In this document: one piece after another, positions 33,707-42,161 of the stretch
Layout: every line of letters begins with the position of its first letter
How positions within the stretch are numbered: position 1 is the stretch's first letter
Source: Gammaproteobacteria bacterium
GTDB taxonomy: Bacteria; Pseudomonadota; Gammaproteobacteria; Steroidobacterales; Woeseiaceae
DNA length: 46,677 bases
Direction of reading: 5' to 3'
Assembly (NCBI GenBank): GCA_018677555.1
Contig: JAHHOT010000261.1
Span: 1-46,677 of the forward strand
The notes under the pieces: generated by a model
Told to the model about the DNA's origin: nothing
Seen by the model: the letters and a program-made list of their open reading frames with translations, nothing else
Database searches by the model: none
Position numbers and translations under genes: made by a program

Positions 33707-34043
33707 ACAGGCGTCGCGAACTCCGGAACCGGCGCGCCCGGCGGCGCCGCATAAAAAGACGGTGGCCGAAGCCACCGTCAGTCACGAAACAAACTGCATA
33801 AGGGGTTCATTTGTTTCGTCTGCCACCCTGTCGTGCCGCCGTGGTGGCCAGCGGCTCGAAGCCCTTCCCGGCAGAACCGGAAAACCGCGGCGTATTCGCC
33901 GCTTGCCTGCACTGTGCTATGTTTCTTTGATGCATTCAGCGCGTATTTGGTTGCAAACGTTTCGGAATAACGGCTTATTACTTCTGGTACGTTTCAGCTG
34001 AAACCGTAACGCCACTGACAAAAACCCCGCACGGAGCAATTGC
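33707..34043. other. Gene-free stretch rich in hairpins, candidate minus-strand small RNA
   Basis: No coding sequence. Besides the terminator at 33758-33779, it has a 10-bp perfect inverted repeat ACGAAACAAA/TTTGTTTCGT (about 33783-33818), a GCGGCG-TATT-CGCCGC hairpin near 33887-33902, and smaller hairpins between them. Read on the minus strand, these would form a structured RNA of roughly 150-200 bases ending at the terminator. The plus strand has a possible promoter (TTGCAA near 33950) for the aldolase-family gene. No known RNA family was recognised. Confidence 0.45.
33758..33779 (-). terminator. Strong intrinsic terminator on the minus strand
   Basis: On the minus strand a perfect 9-bp stem, GACGGTGGC and GCCACCGTC, closes a TTCG tetraloop and is followed at once by TTTTTAT. 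On the plus strand no T-tract follows, so it does not terminate the gene pair at 32424-33706. No minus-strand gene lies within reach upstream. Confidence 0.85.
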
Positions 34044-34814
34044 ATGAGTACGGCAGAGAAAAACCTTTCGGTTCGCGAACAGGTGACCGATGAAGAATGG
34101 CAGATGCGCGTCGACCTGGCGGCCTGCTATCGCATCATCGCAATGTACGGTTGGGACGACCTTGTATTTACGCACATCTCTGCGCGGGTGCCGGGCCCCG
34201 ACGAGCACTTCCTGATCAATGCTTACGGGTTGTTGTTCGAGGAGATGACAGCAAGTAGCCTGATCAAGGTCGACCTTGCCGGTGACATCGTTCTCGACAC
34301 GCCGCACATCGTCAATCCCGCTGGCTTCACGATTCACAGCGCAATTCACGCCGCGCGTGAAGACGTTGAATGCGTGTTGCACACGCACACCAAAGCGGGC
34401 GTCGCCGTTTCAGCGCAGGAAGACGGCTTGCTGCCAATTTCGCAGGTTGCGCTGGTCCCCCTTGTCGGCATCGGCTACCACGACTACGAGGGCATCGCGC
34501 TCAACGACGACGAAAAACCGCGGCTTGTTGCCGATCTCGGTAGCAACAATTACCTGATACTCCGCAATCACGGCCTGCTCACGACCGGCACGACGATAGC
34601 GGACGCCTTCCTCGCGATGTACGTGCTGGAGACCGCCTGTCAGACGCAGATCATGGCGCAGTCCGGCGGCGGACCGCTGAAAATGGTGAGCCAGCAGATC
34701 CTGGACGGCATCGCCGCGCAAACGGAAGCAGTGACCAAGGGCATGGGCGGTGGACTCGTCTGGCCCGGCCTTCTGAGAAAGCTCGACCGCCGCGACCCGT
34801 CGTACCGCGAGTAA
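34044..34814 (+). CDS. Class II aldolase/adducin family protein
   Basis: A 256-residue protein of the class II aldolase/adducin domain family. The metal-binding histidines are visible in HTHTKAGVAV (LHTHT) and RNHGLLTTGTTIADAFLAMY, and FTHISARVPGP is the usual opening loop. Enzymes of this family cleave sugar phosphates (fuculose, ribulose) or are epimerases; many stand-alone members in proteobacteria have no known substrate. The start has GGAG nearby. It is a single gene before the repeat cluster. Confidence 0.9.
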   Translation: MSTAEKNLSVREQVTDEEWQMRVDLAACYRIIAMYGWDDLVFTHISARVPGPDEHFLINAYGLLFEEMTASSLIKVDLAGDIVLDTPHIVNPAGFTIHSAIHAAREDVECVLHTHTKAGVAVSAQEDGLLPISQVALVPLVGIGYHDYEGIALNDDEKPRLVADLGSNNYLILRNHGLLTTGTTIADAFLAMYVLETACQTQIMAQSGGGPLKMVSQQILDGIAAQTEAVTKGMGGGLVWPGLLRKLDRRDPSYRE

Positions 34815-34851
34815 AAACCGGCTTCTTCCCTACGTCTCCCGGACGGTTACC

Positions 34852-35090
34852 TGTAGGAGCGGCGCCCCCGCCGCGACCGCGCGGTACCCGATAACATGAC
34901 TCTCCCGGCCGAAGGCGAGGTCACTCCCCTACGCGAATGGCTCGCTTCGCTGCGCTTTATTTCGCTTCGGGAAGTAACCTCGCCCCCGGCCTGCCCGGCA
35001 TCGGACCGCTGCCTGTCCTCTTGTAGGAGCGGCGCCCCCGCCGCGACCACCCGGATGCATCGCTATCGCGCCGGGGGCGGCGCTCGTACA
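34852..35090. repeat. REP-like repeat cluster
   Basis: A 27-bp unit beginning TGTAGGAGCGGCGCCCCCGC and ending CGCGACC occurs at 34852-34878 and again, identically, at 35022-35048. A degenerate inverted copy follows at 35068-35090. Between the two direct copies is a 16-bp inverted repeat (34914-34929 and 34969-34984, 14 of 16 matching). The unit resembles the GTAGGAGCGGC repetitive extragenic palindromes of Pseudomonas and Xanthomonas. It lies between the 3' ends of the convergent aldolase-family and ilvA genes, as REP elements usually do. No RAYT transposase is in the window. Confidence 0.8.
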
Positions 35091-35106
35091 GCTTCTCCAG
35101 TGCCGC

Positions 35107-36672
35107 TCAGGCGAGGAACATGGCGTAGGCCGGGTTCCCGGTTTCTTCCCAGTGCGGGTAGCCGAGCTCGGCCAGGTGTGACTCGAGTTCGTCGGCTTCG
35201 CCCGGCGGCACCTGGATTCCGGCCAGGATGCGGCCGTAGTCGGAGCCGTGATTCCGATAGTGAAACAGGCTGATATTCCAGTTGTTGCCGACGGCTGCCA
35301 GGAAGTCGAGCAGAGCGCCCGGTCGCTCCGGGAACTCGAATCGAAACAGGTGTTCGTTCTCGATGTTGACGGGTATGCCGCCCACCATGTGGCGTACGTG
35401 CAGCTTGGCGACTTCATTGTCACTCAGGTCGGCAAGCGGATAGCCTTCGCCTCGCAGCTTGGCGATGATGTCTTCGCGTTCTTTCGTGCCGCCTGTCAGT
35501 TCGACGCCGACAAATATGTGCGCCTTGCGTGAATCGCTGTAGCGATAATTGAATTCCGTGACGCTTCGGCGTCCAAGCGCTTCGCAGAAGTGTCGAAAAC
35601 TGCCCGGCTGCTCGGGAATCTCGACGGCCAACAGCATTTCGCGTTGTTCACCGACTGCGGCACGCTCCGCAATATGCCGTAGCCGGTCGAAGTTGACGTT
35701 CGCACCGCAATTGACGACGACGAACGTCTGGCCGGTTTCGGCTCGCTCCGCGACATACTTTTTCATGCCTGCCACAGCGAGCGCGCCGGCAGGCTCGACG
35801 ATCGAACGGGTGTCTTCGAATATGTCGCGAATGCCCGCACAGATTTGATCCGTGTCGACGGTCACGATCTCGTCAACGAGTTGCTGGCACAAGCGAAACG
35901 TCTCATCACCCACGCGCCGCACTGCGACGCCATCGGCAAAGATGCCGACGTGGTCCAGGGTAACCGGCTCGCCTTTTTCGATGGAGGCCAGCATTGCCGC
36001 CGAGTCAACCGGCTCTACGCCGACGATGCGAACCGACGGGCTGACGGACTTTATCCAGGCCGCAATCCCGGAAATCAGGCCGCCACCGCCAATAGGTACG
36101 AAAACGGCATCGATCGGCTCACGGAACTGGTCGAGAATCTCGCGACCAATCGTACCCTGGCCGGCGATGACCAGCGGGTCGTCAAACGGGTGAATGAAAG
36201 TCAGATCGCGTTCGCCACGCAGCCGGGTCGCATGCTGATAGGCTTCGTCGTAGTTATCGCCGTGAAGTACCACCTCGCCGCCGAGGGATCGCACCGCTTC
36301 GACCTTGATGCTTGGCGTGGTCTCCGGCATGACGACGACTGCTGGTATGCCCTTGCACCGCGCAGCAAGCGCTACCCCTTGCGCATGGTTTCCGGCGGAA
36401 CTGCAGATGACGCCACCCTTCAGCGCTGCGTCGGGCAGCGAGTTGAGTTTGTTGTAGGCGCCGCGCAGCTTGAATGAGAAAACCGGCTGCAGGTCTTCCC
36501 GTTTCATGAGGATTCGACAGCCAAGTCGCTCGGACAGATTAACGGCGGGTTCCAGCGGCGTTTCGACGGCGACGTCGTAAACGCTGGACGCCCTGATCAG
36601 GCCGGGGTAGTCCGGCTCGGCTGTTGTTTTGTGATCTTCGACCGGCAACATAGCCAGCGAAGAGTAGCGCAT
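35107..36672 (-). CDS. ilvA: Threonine ammonia-lyase (biosynthetic)
   Basis: A 521-residue threonine dehydratase, which converts threonine to 2-oxobutanoate for isoleucine synthesis. The PLP lysine is K68 in SFKLRGAYNK, the phosphate loop is SAGNHAQGVA, and GGGGLISGIA follows. After about residue 345 come two ACT-like regulatory domains (LAVEIPEQPGSFRHFCEALG and FRFEFPERPGALLDFLAAVG), so feedback control by isoleucine is expected. The length agrees with E. coli IlvA (514). No attenuator or clear ribosome site was seen upstream; an in-frame ATG at 36651 is an alternative start. Confidence 0.96.
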   Translation of the reverse strand: MRYSSLAMLPVEDHKTTAEPDYPGLIRASSVYDVAVETPLEPAVNLSERLGCRILMKREDLQPVFSFKLRGAYNKLNSLPDAALKGGVICSSAGNHAQGVALAARCKGIPAVVVMPETTPSIKVEAVRSLGGEVVLHGDNYDEAYQHATRLRGERDLTFIHPFDDPLVIAGQGTIGREILDQFREPIDAVFVPIGGGGLISGIAAWIKSVSPSVRIVGVEPVDSAAMLASIEKGEPVTLDHVGIFADGVAVRRVGDETFRLCQQLVDEIVTVDTDQICAGIRDIFEDTRSIVEPAGALAVAGMKKYVAERAETGQTFVVVNCGANVNFDRLRHIAERAAVGEQREMLLAVEIPEQPGSFRHFCEALGRRSVTEFNYRYSDSRKAHIFVGVELTGGTKEREDIIAKLRGEGYPLADLSDNEVAKLHVRHMVGGIPVNIENEHLFRFEFPERPGALLDFLAAVGNNWNISLFHYRNHGSDYGRILAGIQVPPGEADELESHLAELGYPHWEETGNPAYAMFLA

Positions 36673-36690
36673 ACCGCGAGGGGCGGGAAG

Positions 36691-36712
36691 CGCCGGCCCG
36701 AGGGGGCCGGCG
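36691..36712. repeat. GC-rich perfect hairpin between the M16 peptidase and ilvA genes
   Basis: CGCCGGCCC (36691-36699) and GGGCCGGCG (36704-36712) are exact reverse complements around a 4-base loop. It sits between the two same-strand genes, 13 bp after the peptidase stop. No T-tract follows, so it may only slow transcription or protect the upstream message. Confidence 0.5.
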
Positions 36713-36725
36713 ACCGCGCCGAATG

Positions 36726-39479
36726 CTAGTTTGCTGCGGTCGGGGTGATCGGTTGACCGTCGGCATCGAGATGAATGATTTCGCCGAGCTCGAGTTCACG
36801 AATACGCGGCTCGATCTTCGCGCTGTCGCCGACGACAATCCAGACGAGCCGCTCGGGATGAATCACCTGCGTTGCGGCTGCACTCACCTCCTCGAGGGAT
36901 ATGTTCCTGACAGTTTCGGCGTAGGTATCCCAGTAATCGTCCGGTAGCTCGTAATTCACAATCTCCCCTATGTCGCGCAACACGGCATTCGCCGTCTCCC
37001 AGCGGCCTGGAAGGCTGAGCGTGTTGTTGGCTTTTACCTTGTTCAGCTCTTCTTCCGTTGCCGGTGCGTCGCCCAGGTACTCGACCATCTCGCGGCGCAT
37101 TTCGCTCATCGACTCCATTGTCTTGTCTGTCTGCACCGGTGCGTAAGCGATGAAAGGGCGCTGCCCCCGCGTGTCCATCAGGAACGTGAACGCACCGTAC
37201 GCCCAATGCTTGTCTTCGCGCAGATTCATGTTGATGCGCGACGTAAACGAACCACCGAGAATTTCGTTCATCGATTCAATCGCGATCTCATTGCCCTGGC
37301 CGGCCCGCGGGGCAAGGTTCGCCGCGAGGATGATCGACTGCTGTGCTCCCGGTCGATCGATGATATAGACCTGCTGAGCATCGCGCGCCGGGACGTCCGC
37401 GATGTTCTTCGCTGGCACGTCGCCTGCTTTCCATCCGGCAAAGCGCTTTTCCAGCTTCGGCCGGATCTCGTCCATCGTTGTGTCGCCGACCACGATCACG
37501 GTCGCATTGTTCGGTTTGAACCAGGTGTCGTGATAATCGACCAGCGAGTCGCGTGTGATGCGGTTGACCGACTCTTCCGTTCCCGAGCCGGTGAGCGGCA
37601 GGGAGTAGGCGTGGTCATCGCCATACAGCAGGCTCGGAAAGACGCGCAATGCGATCCCGACCGGTCGGGTTTTCTCCTGCTGAATCTGGGCAAGCCGGTT
37701 CTTGCGCAAGCGCTGCAGCTCATTCTTCGGGAATATCGGATTCAGAATGATATCGGCATACAGGTCGAGGGACTCGTCCAGGTTTTCCTTCAACGCACTG
37801 AGGGACACCGACGAGCCGTCGATGCCCGCTCCGGAGCTGATGCGCGCGCCCAGCCGCGCAACGTCGTCACTGATTTCCAGCGCGCTGCGTTTTTTCGTGC
37901 CTTCGTCGAGCATTGCCATCGCCATGCTCGCAGTACCTGGCTCGCCAAACTGATCCGACGCAAACCCGGCGTCGAAGCGCATGTTCATGTTGACGACCGG
38001 TACAGCGCTACGGTGGGCCACGATCAGTTCCATGCCGTTGTCGAGGAAGGCGCGCTCAAATTCGTCGAACGTCACTTCCGGGAATGAATCGGCCTGTGGC
38101 AACGCGGAGCGGTCGGCTCCGCTGCTGGCGGCAACCAGGTCAGGGAACGGGTGCACTTCGAGAATGTATTTGCCGGCTCCCAGCCAGCGCCTCGCGGCGT
38201 CACGCACGGATTCCGGCGTTGCATCCTGCAGGCGCTGCAAGGACACGTTGAGAAAGCCGGGGTCACCGGTATAGACCGCATTCTCCGCGAGGATATCGGA
38301 CTTGCCGCCGAAGCCACCCACTTTTTCGAGCCCGCGGACGACACTGGATTTCAGTCTCGAACGCGCGCGATCCAGTTCCTCCGTCGTCGGGCCGTCCTGC
38401 AGGAAGCGTTGCAGCTCTTCGTTGATGGCTTTCTCGATGTCATCGAGCCCGCCACCCGGATGGGCCGTAGCGACAATGCGGAACATGCCGCCGATGTCGC
38501 CAGCGAACTGCGACGAGCTGACATCAGTCGCGATCCGGTCGCGATAGACCAGCCGCTCATAAAGGCGCGAGGTCTTGCCGGTCGTCAGTACGGAGTCGGC
38601 GAGCTGCAAGAGGTCCGCATCCTCGGCGCGGAATGAGGGTGCACCCCATACCTTGTATATGCGGGCTTGCGGCACGCGGTCCTGCATGATCTCGCGTTTG
38701 TCCTTGGAGAGCTTGACGTTCCATTCCTCGTACTTCGCCAGCGGCGGGCCGGGAGGAATGTCACCGAAATACTTTTCGACTTTTGCGCGCACATCTTCCG
38801 GATCGACATCGCCCGCAATGACCAGTATCGCGTTATTCGGGCCGTAATAGGTCTTGAACCATTCATGTACGTCGTCGAGGCTCGCCGCTTCGAGGTCCTC
38901 CATCGAGCCAATCGTGCTCCATGAATACGGGTGGTCGCTTGGAAACAGGCCTTCGAGGATGCGGTATTCGGTGAGCCCGTATGGCTGGTTATCGCCCTGC
39001 CGCTTTTCGTTCTGCACAACCCCGCGCTGTTCGTCCAGCCGCTCCTGCGTGACGACCCCGAGCAGGTGACCCATGCGGTCCGATTCCATCCACAGCGCCA
39101 GGTCAAGCGCCGTCTTCGGCACGGTTTCGAAGTAATTCGTCCGGTCGAAGTAGGTTGTGCCATTCATGCCGGTGGCACCGACTTTTTCGAATGGTTTGAA
39201 GTACTCGTCGTTGTAGTTTTCGCTACCGTTGAACATCAGGTGTTCAAACAGGTGCGCGAATCCTGTTTTGCCTCGCTGCTCATTCTTCGAGCCAACGTGA
39301 TACCAGAGATTGACCGCGACAATCGGTGCCTTGTGATCTTCATGCACGATCAGGCGCAGGCCGTTGTCCAGCGTGTACTCGGTGTATTCGATATTGAGAT
39401 CGTTTGCCGATGCGCCTCCGATGAGGAGGGAACCGACGAATGCCGTAAGCGCAAGTCGCCTTGCAATGTACTTCATCAT
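36726..39479 (-). CDS. M16 family zinc metallopeptidase, secreted
   Basis: From the ATG at 39479 (AAAGG six bases upstream) it is 917 residues. A signal peptide (ARRLALTAFVGSLLIGGASA) sends it to the periplasm. The inverted zinc motif HLFEH is at 76-80, with a downstream Glu for the third ligand in the DEQRGVVQNEKR region. The protein has two M16 halves, and the second half (about 480-917) lacks the zinc motif, as in pitrilysin-like and processing-peptidase-like enzymes. It probably degrades peptides in the periplasm. The start at 39527 would add residues before the signal peptide and is rejected. Confidence 0.92.
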   Translation of the reverse strand: MMKYIARRLALTAFVGSLLIGGASANDLNIEYTEYTLDNGLRLIVHEDHKAPIVAVNLWYHVGSKNEQRGKTGFAHLFEHLMFNGSENYNDEYFKPFEKVGATGMNGTTYFDRTNYFETVPKTALDLALWMESDRMGHLLGVVTQERLDEQRGVVQNEKRQGDNQPYGLTEYRILEGLFPSDHPYSWSTIGSMEDLEAASLDDVHEWFKTYYGPNNAILVIAGDVDPEDVRAKVEKYFGDIPPGPPLAKYEEWNVKLSKDKREIMQDRVPQARIYKVWGAPSFRAEDADLLQLADSVLTTGKTSRLYERLVYRDRIATDVSSSQFAGDIGGMFRIVATAHPGGGLDDIEKAINEELQRFLQDGPTTEELDRARSRLKSSVVRGLEKVGGFGGKSDILAENAVYTGDPGFLNVSLQRLQDATPESVRDAARRWLGAGKYILEVHPFPDLVAASSGADRSALPQADSFPEVTFDEFERAFLDNGMELIVAHRSAVPVVNMNMRFDAGFASDQFGEPGTASMAMAMLDEGTKKRSALEISDDVARLGARISSGAGIDGSSVSLSALKENLDESLDLYADIILNPIFPKNELQRLRKNRLAQIQQEKTRPVGIALRVFPSLLYGDDHAYSLPLTGSGTEESVNRITRDSLVDYHDTWFKPNNATVIVVGDTTMDEIRPKLEKRFAGWKAGDVPAKNIADVPARDAQQVYIIDRPGAQQSIILAANLAPRAGQGNEIAIESMNEILGGSFTSRINMNLREDKHWAYGAFTFLMDTRGQRPFIAYAPVQTDKTMESMSEMRREMVEYLGDAPATEEELNKVKANNTLSLPGRWETANAVLRDIGEIVNYELPDDYWDTYAETVRNISLEEVSAAATQVIHPERLVWIVVGDSAKIEPRIRELELGEIIHLDADGQPITPTAAN

Positions 39480-39606
39480 TTTGAGCCTTTGAATTCGGAA
39501 ATGCGGTAACCGGTCCCGCCGCGGCATTGCCGGACTGCCGGATGTGTTCCATTAGATACAGCGACAATAATATCTTAAAGACTAATGCGGCGCGGCAAGG
39601 TTCAAT

Positions 39607-40605
39607 ATGGATAGCGTGCCCGGTCCGCGCTACGATACCGCGGATATGGACGATACTACCGAGCGCCGCACGTTATATCCCGCGACTGAACCTACCTCTG
39701 CCGGCTATCTCGAGGTCGGTGCGGGGCACGAGATCTATTATGAAGTGTCCGGCAGCCCACACGGCAAGCCGGTCGTATTCCTGCACGGGGGACCGGGCGG
39801 TGGCTGCAATGCCGGTATGCGGCGCTTCTTCAATCCAGACATATACCGTGTTTTCCTGTTCGATCAGCGCGGCTGCGGCAAAAGCCGCCCACACGCGAGT
39901 CTGGACAGCAATACCACTGCCGATCTGATCAACGACATCGAGATTCTTCGCGCCGCCATGCGCGTCGACAAATGGCAGGTGTTTGGCGGGTCCTGGGGAA
40001 GCACGCTGGCGCTGGCCTACGCTGAGGCCCACCCGGACCGGGTCTCCGAGCTGGTCATTCGCGGGATATTCCTGGCGACGCGTGACGAACTCGACTGGCT
40101 CTACCAGAAGGGCACCAGCGAGTTTTTCCCCGAGGAATGGCAGAAGTTTGTCAGGCCGATTCCGGCGGCGGAGCGCGATGACCTGCTGGCTGCCTACCAC
40201 CGGCGCCTGAACAGCGCCGACGAGGACGAATGCCTGCGATATGCGCGGCTATGGTCCGCCTGGGAGGGGTCAACCATTACGCTGTTGCCCAACAAGGAAA
40301 TAGAGCAGACATTCGCCGACGCGAAGTTCGCTCTGGCCGTCGCCAGGATCGAGACACACTATTTCATGAACGGCTGCTTTCTCGAGGAGGGGCAGCTCCT
40401 CGCCAACCTGTCGCGAATCCGCAAGATACCGGCAGTCATAGTGCATGGAAGGTACGACATGCTGTGCCGATGCAAAGTAGCATGGCAGCTGGCGCAGGCC
40501 TGGCCGGAGGCGCAGCTTCGAATCGCGCCCGACGCCGGCCACTCCGCATTCGAGCCGGGCATCGTGCATGAACTCGTAATGGCGACAGACAGATTCGCCA
40601 CATAA
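39607..40605 (+). CDS. pip: Proline iminopeptidase
   Basis: A 332-residue alpha/beta hydrolase of the prolyl aminopeptidase family, which removes N-terminal proline from peptides. The oxyanion loop HGGPGGG is at 60-66, the nucleophile Ser129 lies in GGSWGS, and the His is in PDAGHSAFEPG. The ATG at 39607 has AAGG six bases upstream; a later ATG at 39646 lacks a ribosome site, although family members often have the shorter N-terminus. It is divergent from the M16 peptidase gene and 14 bp upstream of the dihydroorotase gene, so co-transcription is likely. Confidence 0.94.
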   Translation: MDSVPGPRYDTADMDDTTERRTLYPATEPTSAGYLEVGAGHEIYYEVSGSPHGKPVVFLHGGPGGGCNAGMRRFFNPDIYRVFLFDQRGCGKSRPHASLDSNTTADLINDIEILRAAMRVDKWQVFGGSWGSTLALAYAEAHPDRVSELVIRGIFLATRDELDWLYQKGTSEFFPEEWQKFVRPIPAAERDDLLAAYHRRLNSADEDECLRYARLWSAWEGSTITLLPNKEIEQTFADAKFALAVARIETHYFMNGCFLEEGQLLANLSRIRKIPAVIVHGRYDMLCRCKVAWQLAQAWPEAQLRIAPDAGHSAFEPGIVHELVMATDRFAT

Positions 40606-40619
40606 CCAGGATCAGACGC

Positions 40620-41960
40620 GTGGACAAAATTCTAATAACAAACGCACGCCTCATTAACGAAGGCCAGATTCGCGACGCCGATGTGTTGATCAGCGGTGAG
40701 CGTATAGAGCGCATCGATAGCGAAATTGCGGCGGATCGCGATGTATCGGTCATCAACGCGGACGGGCGTTATCTACTGCCTGGCATGATCGACGACCAGG
40801 TGCATTTTCGAGAGCCCGGGCTGACCAACAAGGGTGACCTCGCTACGGAATCTGCCGCTGCGGTTGCCGGCGGCATCACGAGTTTCATGGATATGCCGAA
40901 CGTCAATCCGCAAACGACGACCAGAGCGGCGCTGGCGGACAAGTACGAACTGGCCAAGGGGCGCTGCAGTGCAAATTACGGCTTTTACCTCGGGGCCACG
41001 AATCGCAATATCGAGGAGATCAAGGCGCTCGACGTCGGACAGGCATGCGGTATCAAGGCGTTCATGGGTGCCTCCACGGGGGATATGCTGGTCGACGACC
41101 CGGAAGCCCTCGAGCGGCTGTTCGAACACGCCCCTGTCATCGTCGTAACGCATTGCGAGCACTCGCCGACGATCTGGGACAACGAAGCGAAAGCGAAGGC
41201 CGAATTCGGTGACAACGTTCCCTTCTCCGAACATCCGAAAATTCGTTCTGCTGCCGCGTGTCTCACATCGTCCAGCATTGCAACCGAACTCGCGCGCCGG
41301 CACGACTCCCTGCTGCACGTCCTGCACCTGACGACGGCAATCGAAATGCCGCTGTTCAGCAAGGCAGCGCACACGGACAAACGCATTACCGCAGAGGTCT
41401 GCGTGCATCACCTGTGGTTCGATGAAAGCCGCTACGAGGACCTGGGTGCGAAGATCAAATGCAACCCGGCGATCAAATCGGCGGAAGATCGTGCTGCGCT
41501 GCTTGCCGCGGTCAATGACAATCGAATTGACATTATTGCAACGGACCATGCGCCACACACCCGCAGCGAGAAACAGAAGAGCTATTTCAAAGCGCCGGCG
41601 GGTTTGCCGTTAGTGCAGCATGCATTGCTGGTGCTCTTTGATCTGGCACATGACGGACTCATTCCCCTGGAGACGATCGCCCGCAAGACGAGCCACACCG
41701 TGGCGGACGTGTTCGGGGTCGCCGAGCGCGGTTACGTGCGGGAAGGCTACTTCGCGGATCTGGTCATCATCGACCCGCGCGCAGCGTACAAGGTCAGCTC
41801 TGCGAACCTGCTGTGCAAATGCCACTGGTCACCTTTCGAGGGTCATACATTCCACTCGAGCGTGCACACGACCATCGTGAATGGCACCGTCGTGTATCAG
41901 CACGGTGAGTTGACCGGAAAAATTGCCGGCCAGAGGCTGGTTTTCAATCGGGCCAGGTGA
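40620..41960 (+). CDS. Dihydroorotase
   Basis: A 446-residue amidohydrolase of the class I dihydroorotase group, for pyrimidine synthesis. The metal site shows GMIDDQVHFREPG (residues 55-67), the lysine that becomes carboxylated is K146 in GIKAFMG, further histidines are in THCEH and LHLTT, and the catalytic Asp is in ATDHAPHT. The usual HxH is QxH here (Q60); I recall this variant as typical of one dihydroorotase branch in gammaproteobacteria and Bacteroidetes. The start is GTG, 14 bp after the pip stop. An inactive homologue or another cyclic amidase is possible but less likely. Confidence 0.86.
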   Translation: MDKILITNARLINEGQIRDADVLISGERIERIDSEIAADRDVSVINADGRYLLPGMIDDQVHFREPGLTNKGDLATESAAAVAGGITSFMDMPNVNPQTTTRAALADKYELAKGRCSANYGFYLGATNRNIEEIKALDVGQACGIKAFMGASTGDMLVDDPEALERLFEHAPVIVVTHCEHSPTIWDNEAKAKAEFGDNVPFSEHPKIRSAAACLTSSSIATELARRHDSLLHVLHLTTAIEMPLFSKAAHTDKRITAEVCVHHLWFDESRYEDLGAKIKCNPAIKSAEDRAALLAAVNDNRIDIIATDHAPHTRSEKQKSYFKAPAGLPLVQHALLVLFDLAHDGLIPLETIARKTSHTVADVFGVAERGYVREGYFADLVIIDPRAAYKVSSANLLCKCHWSPFEGHTFHSSVHTTIVNGTVVYQHGELTGKIAGQRLVFNRAR

Positions 41961-42161
41961 TCCATGCCGGTCCCGCCATTATGCTGCAAACGGCTTCGGA
42001 TCGTCCCGGCGTCGTGAGTTGCGGAGCCGACACCGCGCCGCAGGTGATGGCCGCCCCCGAAAACGGTTTACTTTCCGGTCGATCCCGCTATCCTAGCGGC
42101 AACAACAAAGCATCACCGGCGCGTGCCGTGTCGAACGGAGAGCGATGCGGGCGTCAGTTGA

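Noticed and set aside
33758-33779. Terminator of the plus-strand gene pair ending at 33706
   Set aside because: The T-run follows the stem only on the minus strand; on the plus strand it is preceded by A residues and followed by AGTCAC.
33780-33960. 6S RNA as identity of the small RNA candidate
   Set aside because: ilvA lies nearby, but I see no 6S-like central bubble or zapA/fthC neighbours, and the sequence does not resemble the E. coli RNA.
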